Assembly (NCBI GenBank): GCA_002395105.1
Contig: DGWA01000011.1
Span: 1-64,000 of the forward strand
Direction: 5' to 3'
Source: Rickettsiales bacterium UBA4270
GTDB lineage: Bacteria; Pseudomonadota; Alphaproteobacteria; Rickettsiales; Deianiraeaceae
DNA: 64,000 nt
Below, in pieces: positions 1 to 7,893 of this stretch; the first letter of the stretch is position 1; each line of letters begins with the position of its first letter. The notes beneath the pieces are model-generated. The model did not search any database, was not told where the DNA came from, and saw only the letters and a program-made list of their open reading frames with translations. The translations under genes were made by a program, and so were the position numbers.

Positions 1-23
1 GGGTTCGAGTCCCTTCGGGTGCA
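1..23 (+). tRNA. 3' end of a tRNA gene, possibly tRNA-Arg (truncated by window edge)
   Basis: The first bases read as a T-loop (TTCGAGT at 4-10), the 3' half of the T-stem and an acceptor strand CGGGTGC followed by discriminator A at 23. CCA is not encoded. The implied 5' acceptor strand, GCACCCG, resembles proteobacterial tRNA-Arg genes, but the anticodon lies outside the window, so identity is only a guess. Its place at the edge of a mosaic accessory region fits the usual use of tRNA 3' ends as integration sites; I did not find a second copy of this end in the window. Confidence 0.75.
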
Positions 24-120
24 CTTCATTTATTATAGTTCTTGAAAAAGTATCTATAAAGAACAAAAAAATGTATAACTTTTTGAAATAAAAATTTATC
101 AATTTTTCTTCTTATTAAAA

Positions 121-202
121 ATTACTAAAACCAGCTCTTCCTACGGACGATGCTTGGAAATATTGGGTAGATAAAAAAAAATCATTAAATATAAAGAAAT
201 AA
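121..202 (+). pseudogene. 3' fragment of a licD gene
   Basis: Twenty-six codons plus stop match the end of the LicD protein encoded at 15352-16260. No start or catalytic part is present. It is duplicated debris carried with the ATPase promoter. Confidence 0.85.
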
Positions 203-227
203 TACATAAAAATATACAAAATAAAAC

Positions 228-259
228 TTGACAATTATTACCCCCCCCCCCGCTAGACT
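228..259 (+). promoter_or_regulatory. Candidate phase-variable promoter with an 11-C spacer tract
   Basis: A perfect -35 box TTGACA (228-233) is followed by a run of 11 C (241-251) and a weak -10-like TAGACT (254-259), 20 bp downstream. The ATPase start codon follows at 273. A homopolymer between -35 and -10 is the arrangement used by phase-variable promoters such as meningococcal porA; the duplicate at 16286 has 10 C, so the spacing already differs between copies. The exact -10 is uncertain. Confidence 0.5.
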
Positions 260-272
260 TTTGTAATATTTT

Positions 273-1697
273 ATGAAATTACAAAAACTTTATATTAAAA
301 ATTTTAGAGGTATTAAGGAATTGTTCTTAGATTTTCAAGGAAAGACAACTTTATTTATTGGAGAAAATGATTGTTGTAAAACAACAATTTTAGAAGCGAT
401 TGATTTGTGTTTTAATGGTAAAATAGAACAGGAAGATTTGCACAATTTAATTTTTCCAGCAGAAGAAAATGATTGTGCAATTGCTTGTGTTTTTGATGAA
501 AATATCAAACAAGATGCGGAAGAAGATAAAAATTTTAACGCAATAATTCATAAAACACATATAAAAGATGATGATAAAAACATATCACAAGGTAAATATT
601 TGTTTCAAATTAATTATAACTGCGATTTTAATGAAATTAAAAATTATGCAAGCGATAATAAAAATTTAACAAAAATACAAAATGCTACAAAAAAAACGCC
701 TGCTATAAAACAAAAAAATATAATTTACTATATGCCAGCTATTGATTTAGACGATCCATCGAAGTCGTTAGAAAAAAATGCATTTGAAAAAGTGTTTGAA
801 AATTTAAACAACGACGAAAAAATAAAGAAAATTTTAGAAGAATACGACAAAGAAGCAAAACAAAAAACAAAAGACATTTTTACAAACGATAGTAATGGAA
901 TATCTAAAATTTTGGAAGATACATTTGAAATAAAAGATATTGATTATGAATACAATGGCAGTAGCAGTTTAAAACCTTCAATAAATATTGTTAGAAAATA
1001 TGGTAATGATAAACAAAGTAAAGATTTATCGCATATTGGTAGCGGTGTAAAAAAAATCATAAAATTTATAGCAAGAATGAAATTCGACGGACAGCTAAAA
1101 TCAATATTTTTAATAGACGAACCAGAACAAAATTTACATCCAAAATTTCAAAATTCACTTATCAATTTTTTGAAAGACAAAAATATTCAATGCATTTTTA
1201 CTTCTCACTCACCAACTTTTGTAAAATGTTTCATGAATAATAATGATTATGATATTTTGATTTGTAAAAAAAATACAAAAGGAGTTGAAATCGAAAAAAT
1301 GAAAGATAGAATAGAAAAAGATTATAAGTTTCTTAAAAACCACTTAAACTCACAAGTAGTTGCAAATTTTTTGGCTTTTAGTGAATATTCAACAGATTTG
1401 TTTATTTATATTTATGAAATTTTAAAACAAACAGCCTTACAAAAGGGTACAGGAAGTACAGATAAAGATAAATTTGAATCATTTTTATTAGAACGATGCT
1501 ATGGAGCAAAAAATGTAAAAACATGGAAACAACAAAGAGACTACATATGTCATGATGGAAATGTAAGTCATGATAGAAATGTAAGTCATGATGGAAATGT
1601 AAGTCATGATGGAAATGTAAAAAAATGTTTATCTGATGATAACATAAAAGACTCAATCAATCAAATGATTAATTTGTTGAAAACAGTTATTCTATAA
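273..1697 (+). CDS. AAA/OLD-like ATPase, probable defence protein
   Basis: A 474-residue ATPase of the SMC/ABC-like AAA group found in defence islands. The N-terminus has the KLQKLYIKNFRGI strand typical of the family. Walker A is at 30-38 (GENDCCKTT, with Cys in place of the usual Gly before Lys36), a signature-like LSHIGSG near 252, Walker B IFLIDEPE at 278-285, and a TSHSP switch at 310-314. There is no Toprim domain. The C-terminal TW...RDYICHDGN element resembles the TW..YIRNxIHHPEN tail of related ATPases. That element is stretched by an in-frame 18-bp tandem repeat (residues 427-449). The gene lies between a duplicated licD/poly-C leader and a leuS fragment that begins directly after its stop codon. 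Bacterial immunity is inferred from family and neighbours; the cysteine in Walker A leaves activity open. Confidence 0.8.
   Translation: MKLQKLYIKNFRGIKELFLDFQGKTTLFIGENDCCKTTILEAIDLCFNGKIEQEDLHNLIFPAEENDCAIACVFDENIKQDAEEDKNFNAIIHKTHIKDDDKNISQGKYLFQINYNCDFNEIKNYASDNKNLTKIQNATKKTPAIKQKNIIYYMPAIDLDDPSKSLEKNAFEKVFENLNNDEKIKKILEEYDKEAKQKTKDIFTNDSNGISKILEDTFEIKDIDYEYNGSSSLKPSINIVRKYGNDKQSKDLSHIGSGVKKIIKFIARMKFDGQLKSIFLIDEPEQNLHPKFQNSLINFLKDKNIQCIFTSHSPTFVKCFMNNNDYDILICKKNTKGVEIEKMKDRIEKDYKFLKNHLNSQVVANFLAFSEYSTDLFIYIYEILKQTALQKGTGSTDKDKFESFLLERCYGAKNVKTWKQQRDYICHDGNVSHDRNVSHDGNVSHDGNVKKCLSDDNIKDSINQMINLLKTVIL
1551..1620 (+). repeat. In-frame 18-bp tandem repeat, about four copies
   Basis: The unit encodes His-Asp-Gly/Arg-Asn-Val-Ser and is repeated about four times with one substitution. 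It lies in the C-terminal part of the ATPase gene. Unit length is a multiple of three, so copy-number change would vary protein length without breaking the frame. Confidence 0.9.
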
Positions 1698-1757
1698 TCT
1701 ATGTAAGAATTTTTTTCAGTTGGAATTGAGAAAATGTCAAAATCAAAGAAGAATGTG
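1698..1757 (+). pseudogene. 60-nt leuS fragment spanning the KMSKS codons
   Basis: This stretch aligns without gaps to 9344-9403, the beginning of the C-terminal leuS half, with about five mismatches. It still reads IEKMSKSKKNV but has a TAA two codons after a TCT-ATG shared by both copies. It begins at the base after the ATPase stop codon. Between 1758 and 1841 follows gene debris I cannot identify. It is too short to function and marks a recombination junction. Confidence 0.85.
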
Positions 1758-1841
1758 ATGGAAAAACTTATCATCAGAGCGAAGAAGCATGTGCGGAAAT
1801 CAATTATTATTTTATTTATTTCTCGTTTTTATTGGCACCTT

Positions 1842-2441
1842 TTATATCTTTTGTTCATTTTCATTTACACTATGAATAGTTCCTTCAAGTTCTGCGTGAG
1901 AGGAACGAACTTTATCATCTCCTTGTGTACGCCAGATGTAATGTTTTTTATTGAAATGATTTTTAGGATCTTCTCTTGGGAAACTTGATTTAATACCAAG
2001 TGGCTTTTTACCATTAACATTTGGTTTGGAATTATTTGCCCATTTTATTCTATCTTTAACTTTTACTCCATTGTCTTGTCTATTTCCATCCATAATCTCA
2101 TAATGTAAATGATTTCCTTTTGAATGTCCTGTATCCCCTACTTTTCCAATACTATCACCTGTTTTTACAATATCACCAGCTTTTACATTTGTTTCCTGCA
2201 TATGCGCATACAATGACAATTTTCCATCTGGATATTCAACAACAACCATATTACCATAACTATCGTTGTTTCCCTCCCAAATTACCTCTCCATCACCGGC
2301 TGAACGAATGTTTGTTCCATTTGGCGCTGCAATGTCAACTCCATTATGCCAACTATTAACATTATCAATAGGATGTCTTCTTAAACCAAAATCACTACTA
2401 ATAGGATAAATATCTGGCAAAGGTCTTATTAAATCATTCAT
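1842..2441 (-). CDS. M23 (LytM-type) metallopeptidase without signal peptide
   Basis: A 199-residue protein whose first 120 residues form a peptidase M23 domain: zinc ligands in HNGVD (His32, Asp36) and HLH (His111, His113), plus the conserved YAH at 78-80. M23 enzymes cut peptide bridges of peptidoglycan. There is no N-terminal signal or anchor, unlike cell-wall remodelling relatives, and the last 70 residues are a hydrophilic tail. It lies 27 bp downstream of an exported protein on the same strand, so they are probably co-transcribed. It could be a phage-type lysin or an interbacterial effector; the sequence alone does not decide. Confidence 0.8.
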   Translation of the reverse strand: MNDLIRPLPDIYPISSDFGLRRHPIDNVNSWHNGVDIAAPNGTNIRSAGDGEVIWEGNNDSYGNMVVVEYPDGKLSLYAHMQETNVKAGDIVKTGDSIGKVGDTGHSKGNHLHYEIMDGNRQDNGVKVKDRIKWANNSKPNVNGKKPLGIKSSFPREDPKNHFNKKHYIWRTQGDDKVRSSHAELEGTIHSVNENEQKI

Positions 2442-2468
2442 ACATTGTTACTTGCATAAAAAAAAAAA

Positions 2469-3248
2469 TTATTTACGGAAGTCATAATTTACTTTTTTTA
2501 TCACATTTTTAATTTTTTCTTGTTTTTTTGTATTAAAAATAACAATGTCATTTCCAACTTTTTTGATATCTTCATTTGTAATTCTGTCTTTTTTGTCCAA
2601 TGAATATAATTTATTAAACATTTCTTGATTATCAATCTGTATTTGTTTTTCTTCAAAAATCATACGTTCTAAATCAATATTATAACAAGCATAATGCTCA
2701 TTGGAATATGTATCATCATAAATATTTAAAAAAGTTGATATATTATTATAAACTGTTTTCCAACTATTATCTTTATCTTTATAGATAAATAAATATTTAT
2801 TATCATTTTTGTTATTTTTATTTCTAAAAGCCAAGAAATAGCCATTTTTATTAAACTCTTCTAAATTGTCTATTTTATTGTTTTTAATATATTTTTTATA
2901 ATTTGGTATTTTATTAAAAACAATATATTTATGAATTAAAAAAGGAGTTTGTTCTTTTTGTTCTTTATTACATTTTTTGCATTGTTTTATAAATCCATCT
3001 TTTACAATTATATTTCCTTCATCAAAAATTCCATCTTTTATTTCTTTAAATAAATAATCTTCAATTTCAAATTTTGGTTGTTCATTATATGTTTTTGCTT
3101 TAATTGCATAATATCCATCTGTCCAAATACTACATTGATAAATTGTATGTTTATTATCACAAAGAAATTGTTGTTCTGAAAATTCTGCTTTTGCTATAAA
3201 GTTTACAATAAATAAAACAAAAGTTAATAATAAAACTATCTTTTTCAC
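2469..3248 (-). CDS. Exported protein of unknown function
   Basis: A 259-residue protein with a clear Sec signal peptide (Lys-Lys, hydrophobic core to about residue 18, Ala-Lys-Ala cleavage region). The mature part is rich in Lys, Asn and Tyr and has several cysteines, including a CKKC pair near 100, but I recognise no family. It precedes the signal-less M23 peptidase in an apparent two-gene operon. A periplasmic protein next to a wall-degrading enzyme could be an immunity protein, but nothing in its sequence proves this. Confidence 0.7.
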   Translation of the reverse strand: MKKIVLLLTFVLFIVNFIAKAEFSEQQFLCDNKHTIYQCSIWTDGYYAIKAKTYNEQPKFEIEDYLFKEIKDGIFDEGNIIVKDGFIKQCKKCNKEQKEQTPFLIHKYIVFNKIPNYKKYIKNNKIDNLEEFNKNGYFLAFRNKNNKNDNKYLFIYKDKDNSWKTVYNNISTFLNIYDDTYSNEHYACYNIDLERMIFEEKQIQIDNQEMFNKLYSLDKKDRITNEDIKKVGNDIVIFNTKKQEKIKNVIKKVNYDFRK

Positions 3249-3380
3249 AAAAAAAGAAAATTATTGATTTGATTTAAAAATCAATTTCAAAAATTTAGTT
3301 CATTAAGATGTTTTTTTAGAGATAATTTTTAACTTGATTTTTATATTACTACGCAAACAAAATAATTTGTTATCAATCAC

Positions 3381-3392
3381 CCTTAGTTAAGG
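3381..3392. promoter_or_regulatory. Short inverted repeat upstream of trxB
   Basis: CCTTA-GT-TAAGG, about 35 bp before the trxB start. It could be an operator half-site pair; no regulator is assigned. Confidence 0.2.
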
Positions 3393-3427
3393 TATCTTAA
3401 TGATAGAATTTGTTAAAAAATACAGTT

Positions 3428-4375
3428 ATGATTTTTAACACAAAATGTTTAATTATAGGATCCGGAGTTGCAGGATGCACTGCTGGTATTTATACAGCAA
3501 ATGCAAATTTAGAACCGATTATTATTTGTGGTGAACTTGGAGGACAATTGGCTACAACTGGTTGTGTGGAAAACTTTCCAGGTTTTGAAAGTATACAAGG
3601 CAGTGAGCTTACTGACAAAATGAGACAACAAGCAGAAAAATGTGGTGCTAAAATTATAATGGATCTTATAGAGAGTGTAGATTTATCTATAAAACCATTT
3701 GTTGCTTTAAGCAGTAGTAATAAATACATTGCAGAAACAATAATAATAGCAACAGGTGCAAAAGCAAAATGGCTTGGACTTGAAAGTGAGGATAAATACA
3801 AAGGATTTGGCGTTTCTGCTTGCGCGGTATGTGATGGAAATTTTTATAAAAACAAAATTGTTGCAGTGGTTGGCGGTGGAAATACTGCAACAACAGAAGC
3901 TTTATACATGTCAAAAATAGCACAAAAAGTTTATTTAATACACAGAAATAAGAATTTTAAAGCAGAACAAATTTTGCTAAAAAGGATATCAGAAACAAAC
4001 AATATAGACATCATGACAGACTTTGTTGTTGATGAAATTTTAGGCGATGAAGATGCTATTGGAAAATTCGTAAATGGAATAAAATTAAAAAATACACTGG
4101 ACGGAAGTATTAAAAAAATAGATGTAAATGGTGTATTTGTTGCAATAGGTCATAAACCAGACATAAAACTGTTTGAAAATCAGCTAGAATTAACACCAAA
4201 CGGATATATAAAGACAGATAAAATTACAAAAGAAACCAGTGTAAAAGGAGTTTTTGCCTGTGGCGATGTTCAGGAAGAATTTCATAAACAAGCCGTTGTT
4301 GCTTGCGGAAGCGGTTGTATATGCGCATTAGAAGTTGAAAAATTGTTAATGCAAAATAATTCTAAAAAGAATTGA
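3428..4375 (+). CDS. trxB: Thioredoxin reductase
   Basis: A 315-residue FAD/NADPH flavoprotein that reduces thioredoxin. The FAD-binding GSGVAG is at 11-16, the redox-active CAVC at 132-135, the NADPH-binding GGGNTA at 149-154, and the closing FACGDV with a C-terminal AVVACGSGC segment follow family order. Length is normal for the low-molecular-weight bacterial enzyme. The frame could start at a TTG at 3410, but the ATG at 3428 puts the first beta strand where it belongs and is preferred. It stands alone, with an intergenic gap on both sides. Confidence 0.93.
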   Translation: MIFNTKCLIIGSGVAGCTAGIYTANANLEPIIICGELGGQLATTGCVENFPGFESIQGSELTDKMRQQAEKCGAKIIMDLIESVDLSIKPFVALSSSNKYIAETIIIATGAKAKWLGLESEDKYKGFGVSACAVCDGNFYKNKIVAVVGGGNTATTEALYMSKIAQKVYLIHRNKNFKAEQILLKRISETNNIDIMTDFVVDEILGDEDAIGKFVNGIKLKNTLDGSIKKIDVNGVFVAIGHKPDIKLFENQLELTPNGYIKTDKITKETSVKGVFACGDVQEEFHKQAVVACGSGCICALEVEKLLMQNNSKKN

Positions 4376-4466
4376 ATAAACGAATATAAAAAAATAACAA
4401 AACATATAGACTTGCATTTTTTCATAACAAAAACAAACAACTAATATTTATAGAGATAAATATTTT

Positions 4467-4494
4467 TTGACATCTTTTTATTATAATTTATAAT
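4467..4494 (+). promoter_or_regulatory. Consensus sigma-70 promoter, TTGACA-N16-TATAAT
   Basis: Perfect -35 (4467-4472) and -10 (4489-4494) boxes with a 16-bp spacer lie just upstream of the ATG at 4517. Such a complete match is rare in this window and predicts strong expression with a short leader. Confidence 0.7.
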
Positions 4495-4516
4495 AAATCT
4501 GTTTTATTATTTTTTT

Positions 4517-6055
4517 ATGGAAAATAACAACGAACAAAGACAAAATATAAATGATGAAAAGGGTTGGAATCCATTTACGGCAACTCCTAAAAAGGATAGC
4601 GATGAAGCAAAGGCACAAGAAAAATTCTTAACGTTTTATAAAGAATTTAATCCAATAATAAATCGATATACAAGAGATATTTATTCGGAAATATTTCATA
4701 TTGATGAAAAAACTATAAAAATTCCTGAAATTAAAACAACAAACAAAAAAAATAAACAGAAAAATAAAAAGAAAGCAAAAGAATCCGCCATCGCGCAACA
4801 AAAAAAAGAAAAAACAGAATTTTTAAAAAAGTACATTTTAACAGCCTTAAAAAAAGATATAGAATTAAAAAAAAGCAGAAACATACTAAGAGATTGTGTT
4901 ACAAAAAGTATTGAAGAATTTGTTGCTAATTTTTTTAACATTAATGATAAAACTAAAGGCAAAATAACATTTAGTAAATTATTGACTGAAACAGAAAAAT
5001 TGTTTCAACAAAAAGAAGCGAATCCTAGAGAAAAACAATGCTACATAATTTTATTGCAAAAAAACGAAAATACAAATCCACTTACTTTTTTTGAAAAAGC
5101 CAAAAAAGAATTAGATAAGTTTGGTCAAAAAAATGACGACATTGAAACAAAAATGAAAGCTGCCGATCATGAATATGTAGAAAATACAATTAAAAAAGCA
5201 ATAAACATTTATCTTATTGGTGGTCTGCTTGGTGTATATTCAAAACACACGGAACAATACCATTGCAGAACATACATAAAAGCATCAGAGGTTGAAAAAT
5301 ACAATATTATATGTATAGACCAATGTGAAGCAAAACATAATACTTGGCAACCAGAACGACGTTCTAAAGTTGGAATAGTTATAAATACAGATGGAGGAAG
5401 GATAGATTGTTTATTATTAAATTCACATGATGATAATAAACATTATCCTAATATGAAAGTAAAAGGAGAGTCAGTAAAAGTCAATAATAAAGACATATAT
5501 ATTGGTAATGAAGATGATAATTTTTTACCTTTTGGAAACATTTTTGTAAAAGATAAAAATACAAGCTATATAAGTCAAAATACTTATGCCTTGACCGATA
5601 ATGACAAAGAAAATATTTATCGTTGTGGCTATTTAGAAAAAGATAACGAAAAGCATATTAAGTTAATTGATGATATTAAAGCAGCAGCAAAAGAAGGTAT
5701 TAACAATGACTATGACAAATACAAAAATTATGATCGAAACAGACAAATCAAATATAGTCAGTTGCTTAAATATATTGAAGATTTTCCAGAAGGCATTAAA
5801 GAAAAATCAACAATTGAAGATGATAAAAAAATACAAAAAAAGACAGAAAACAATAACACAAAAATCGAAACAAACAATAATGATGTATCGGATGGATTTT
5901 TAATGAAAATGATGATGAGAAAAAAAATGTTAGAAATCAAAAAAGATAACAAAGAAAAAGATATTAAAGAAAAAAGTAGTGCAGAAAAAAATAATTATGT
6001 AGCAAAAATTAACACAGAAAATGCTAACAATACAAATAGCATTAACTTCAAATAA
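4517..6055 (+). CDS. Unknown 512-residue hydrophilic protein
   Basis: I recognise no family. The protein is soluble in character, with no signal peptide. Residues 70-100 are a Lys/Asn-rich stretch, a helical region follows, and residues about 235-400 look like a folded beta-rich domain (for example RRSKVGIVINTDGG then CLLLNSHDD, faintly like a PemK/MazF-type barrel, too weak to assign). The last 100 residues are low-complexity Lys/Asn/Glu with a Met-rich patch. A consensus promoter stands directly upstream and leuS follows after 73 bp. It may be a secreted effector or a lineage-specific structural protein; this is a guess from composition only. Confidence 0.7.
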   Translation: MENNNEQRQNINDEKGWNPFTATPKKDSDEAKAQEKFLTFYKEFNPIINRYTRDIYSEIFHIDEKTIKIPEIKTTNKKNKQKNKKKAKESAIAQQKKEKTEFLKKYILTALKKDIELKKSRNILRDCVTKSIEEFVANFFNINDKTKGKITFSKLLTETEKLFQQKEANPREKQCYIILLQKNENTNPLTFFEKAKKELDKFGQKNDDIETKMKAADHEYVENTIKKAINIYLIGGLLGVYSKHTEQYHCRTYIKASEVEKYNIICIDQCEAKHNTWQPERRSKVGIVINTDGGRIDCLLLNSHDDNKHYPNMKVKGESVKVNNKDIYIGNEDDNFLPFGNIFVKDKNTSYISQNTYALTDNDKENIYRCGYLEKDNEKHIKLIDDIKAAAKEGINNDYDKYKNYDRNRQIKYSQLLKYIEDFPEGIKEKSTIEDDKKIQKKTENNNTKIETNNNDVSDGFLMKMMMRKKMLEIKKDNKEKDIKEKSSAEKNNYVAKINTENANNTNSINFK

Positions 6056-6128
6056 TAGAGCGTAATAATATAGCGTAAAATTAATTTGAATTTAAAAAAG
6101 TTTTTTTTATCAAAGTCTATATTTAAAT

Positions 6129-7892
6129 ATGGACTTTGACTTCAAAAAATTTGAAAAAGACGCACAAGAAAAGTGGAAAAAAGCAGATGCTTTTAGGTTT
6201 GATAATAATAGTAAAAAACCATATTATGTTTTGGAACAATTTCCATATCCGTCAGGAAATATACATATGGGACATCTTCGTTGTTATACTATTGGTGACG
6301 CAATAGCGAGATTTAGAAGATTACAAGGATACAATGTTTTACATCCATTTGGTTTTGATGCTTTTGGTCTTCCTGCTGAAAATGCTGCAATAGATAATGG
6401 TATAAATCCTTCCGTTTGGACACATAAAAACATAGATAAAATACTTGGAGACCTTGATAAAATGGGGATGTCAGTAGATAAAGATAGAATTATTGCAACT
6501 TGTGAACCAGAATATTACAAGTGGGAGCAAAAGATGTTTTTAGATTTTCTAAAAAATGGAATTGCATATCAAAAAGAAAGCGTTGTAAATTGGGACCCAG
6601 TAGATCATACAGTTCTTGCTAACGAACAGGTTATCGACGGAAAAGGTTGGAGAAGCGGGTCTCTAGTTGAAAAGAAAAGATTAAAACAATGGTATTTAAG
6701 AATTACAAAATATGCTGATGATTTACTTGAATGTCTAGATAAAGCACTACCTGAATGGCCTAATAAAGTTAAAATAATGCAACAAAACTGGATTGATAAA
6801 AGTTATGGTGCAACTATAAAATTTACTTCTCCACTTGGAGATATTGAAGTTTTTACAACTCGTCCGGATACGCTTTTTGGTGGAAGTTTTGTTGGTTTAT
6901 CTCCATTTCATCCTCTTGCAAAACAGATTGCAGAAACAAATAAAGAAGTTGCAGATTTTATAGCACAATGCGAAAAAGATCAAATGAAAGGTGCTGATGC
7001 AAAAGAAAATAAAGAAAAAAAAGGTGTATTTACTGGTATAAACTGTAAACATCCTCTTACAGGAAAAGATATGCCATTATGGCTTGCAAATTTTGTGTTA
7101 ATGGATTATGGAACAGGTGCGGTTTTTGGTTGCCCTGCTCATGACGAAAGAGATAAAGAATTCTGGGACAAATACGGAATTGAATATTTACCTGTCATTG
7201 ATGAAAATGGTAAACTTATAAACTCAGAAAAATTCAATGGTTTAACAAGTAAAGAAGCAAAAGAAGCTATTACGAAAGAACTTGAAAAACTTGGTCGAGG
7301 TGAAGCAAAAGTTATGTATAAACTACGTGACTGGGGAGTTTCAAGACAGAGATACTGGGGTTGCCCTATTCCAATGGTTTATTGTGATAAATGCGGTTGC
7401 GTTCCTGAAAAAGAAGAGAACTTACCAATCACATTGCCAGAAGATGTAGAATTTGACGGCAAGGGTAATCCGCTTGATAAGCATCCAACTTGGAAACATT
7501 GTAAATGTCCTGTTTGCGGGGCGCCAGCTAAACGAGAAACTGACACATTTGATACATTTTTTGAAAGCAGTTGGTATTTCTTACGTTATCTATCTCCAAA
7601 AGACGACAAACAAGCATTTAAAGCAAAAGACATTAAAAATATTATGCCAGTGCAAGACTACATTGGAGGCATAGAGCATGCAATTTTGCACTTGCTTTAT
7701 TCAAGATTTTTTACAAAAGCTCTTGCAGATTGCGGATATTTCACGAAAGACGACTTACCAAATCTTGAACCTTTCCGCCGTCTCATCACACAAGGAATGG
7801 TGCTCCATGAGGCCTTCAAAGACCAAAACGGCAAATGGGTTGAGGCGAGTAAGGTTGTGAAGAAAGAGTGTAGGTGTATTGTAGAAGAATAG
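6129..7892 (+). CDS. leuS: Leucyl-tRNA synthetase, N-terminal part (split gene)
   Basis: This 587-residue product is the first two thirds of LeuRS. It has the HIGH-type signature HMGH at 46-49, the CP1 editing domain with TRPDT at 244-248 and GCPAHDERD near 334-342, paired cysteines of zinc-type knuckles near 419-424 and 458-463, and the catalytic-core segment through GGIEHAILHLLYSRF. The reading frame ends just after the GKW segment that in normal LeuRS precedes the KMSKS loop. The missing KMSKS, anticodon-binding and C-terminal domains are encoded at 9341-10078, beyond an inserted DUF2971 gene. The two products add up to 832 residues, close to a usual LeuRS. Aquifex aeolicus LeuRS is naturally split in the same general place, so a two-subunit enzyme is plausible. 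Confidence 0.93.
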   Translation: MDFDFKKFEKDAQEKWKKADAFRFDNNSKKPYYVLEQFPYPSGNIHMGHLRCYTIGDAIARFRRLQGYNVLHPFGFDAFGLPAENAAIDNGINPSVWTHKNIDKILGDLDKMGMSVDKDRIIATCEPEYYKWEQKMFLDFLKNGIAYQKESVVNWDPVDHTVLANEQVIDGKGWRSGSLVEKKRLKQWYLRITKYADDLLECLDKALPEWPNKVKIMQQNWIDKSYGATIKFTSPLGDIEVFTTRPDTLFGGSFVGLSPFHPLAKQIAETNKEVADFIAQCEKDQMKGADAKENKEKKGVFTGINCKHPLTGKDMPLWLANFVLMDYGTGAVFGCPAHDERDKEFWDKYGIEYLPVIDENGKLINSEKFNGLTSKEAKEAITKELEKLGRGEAKVMYKLRDWGVSRQRYWGCPIPMVYCDKCGCVPEKEENLPITLPEDVEFDGKGNPLDKHPTWKHCKCPVCGAPAKRETDTFDTFFESSWYFLRYLSPKDDKQAFKAKDIKNIMPVQDYIGGIEHAILHLLYSRFFTKALADCGYFTKDDLPNLEPFRRLITQGMVLHEAFKDQNGKWVEASKVVKKECRCIVEE

Positions 7893-7893
7893 T

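Larger units (their letters stand above)
120..320 (+). repeat. Copy A of a ~200-nt duplication (licD 3' end, poly-C, ATPase start)
   Basis: This segment is nearly identical to 16178-16377, with two substitutions and one C fewer in the second copy. It contains the last 26 codons of the licD reading frame ending in TAA at 200-202 (a stranded fragment here), a spacer with TTGACA, a run of 11 C, and the first 16 codons of the AAA ATPase gene. Left of 120 and right of 320 the two loci diverge. The simplest reading is that the ATPase gene with its upstream flank was copied between this locus and the one downstream of licD. Confidence 0.9.

Noticed and set aside
1551..1620. CRISPR-like array
   Set aside because: Units are 18 bp, contiguous without spacers and in frame with a protein; no cas gene is near.
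1734..1988. Small gene starting MSKSKKNV
   Set aside because: It is the out-of-context leuS fragment running into debris and overlapping the opposite M23 gene.
4517..6055. PemK/MazF-type toxin domain
   Set aside because: Only a faint resemblance in one strand pair; length and surrounding low-complexity sequence do not match the family.
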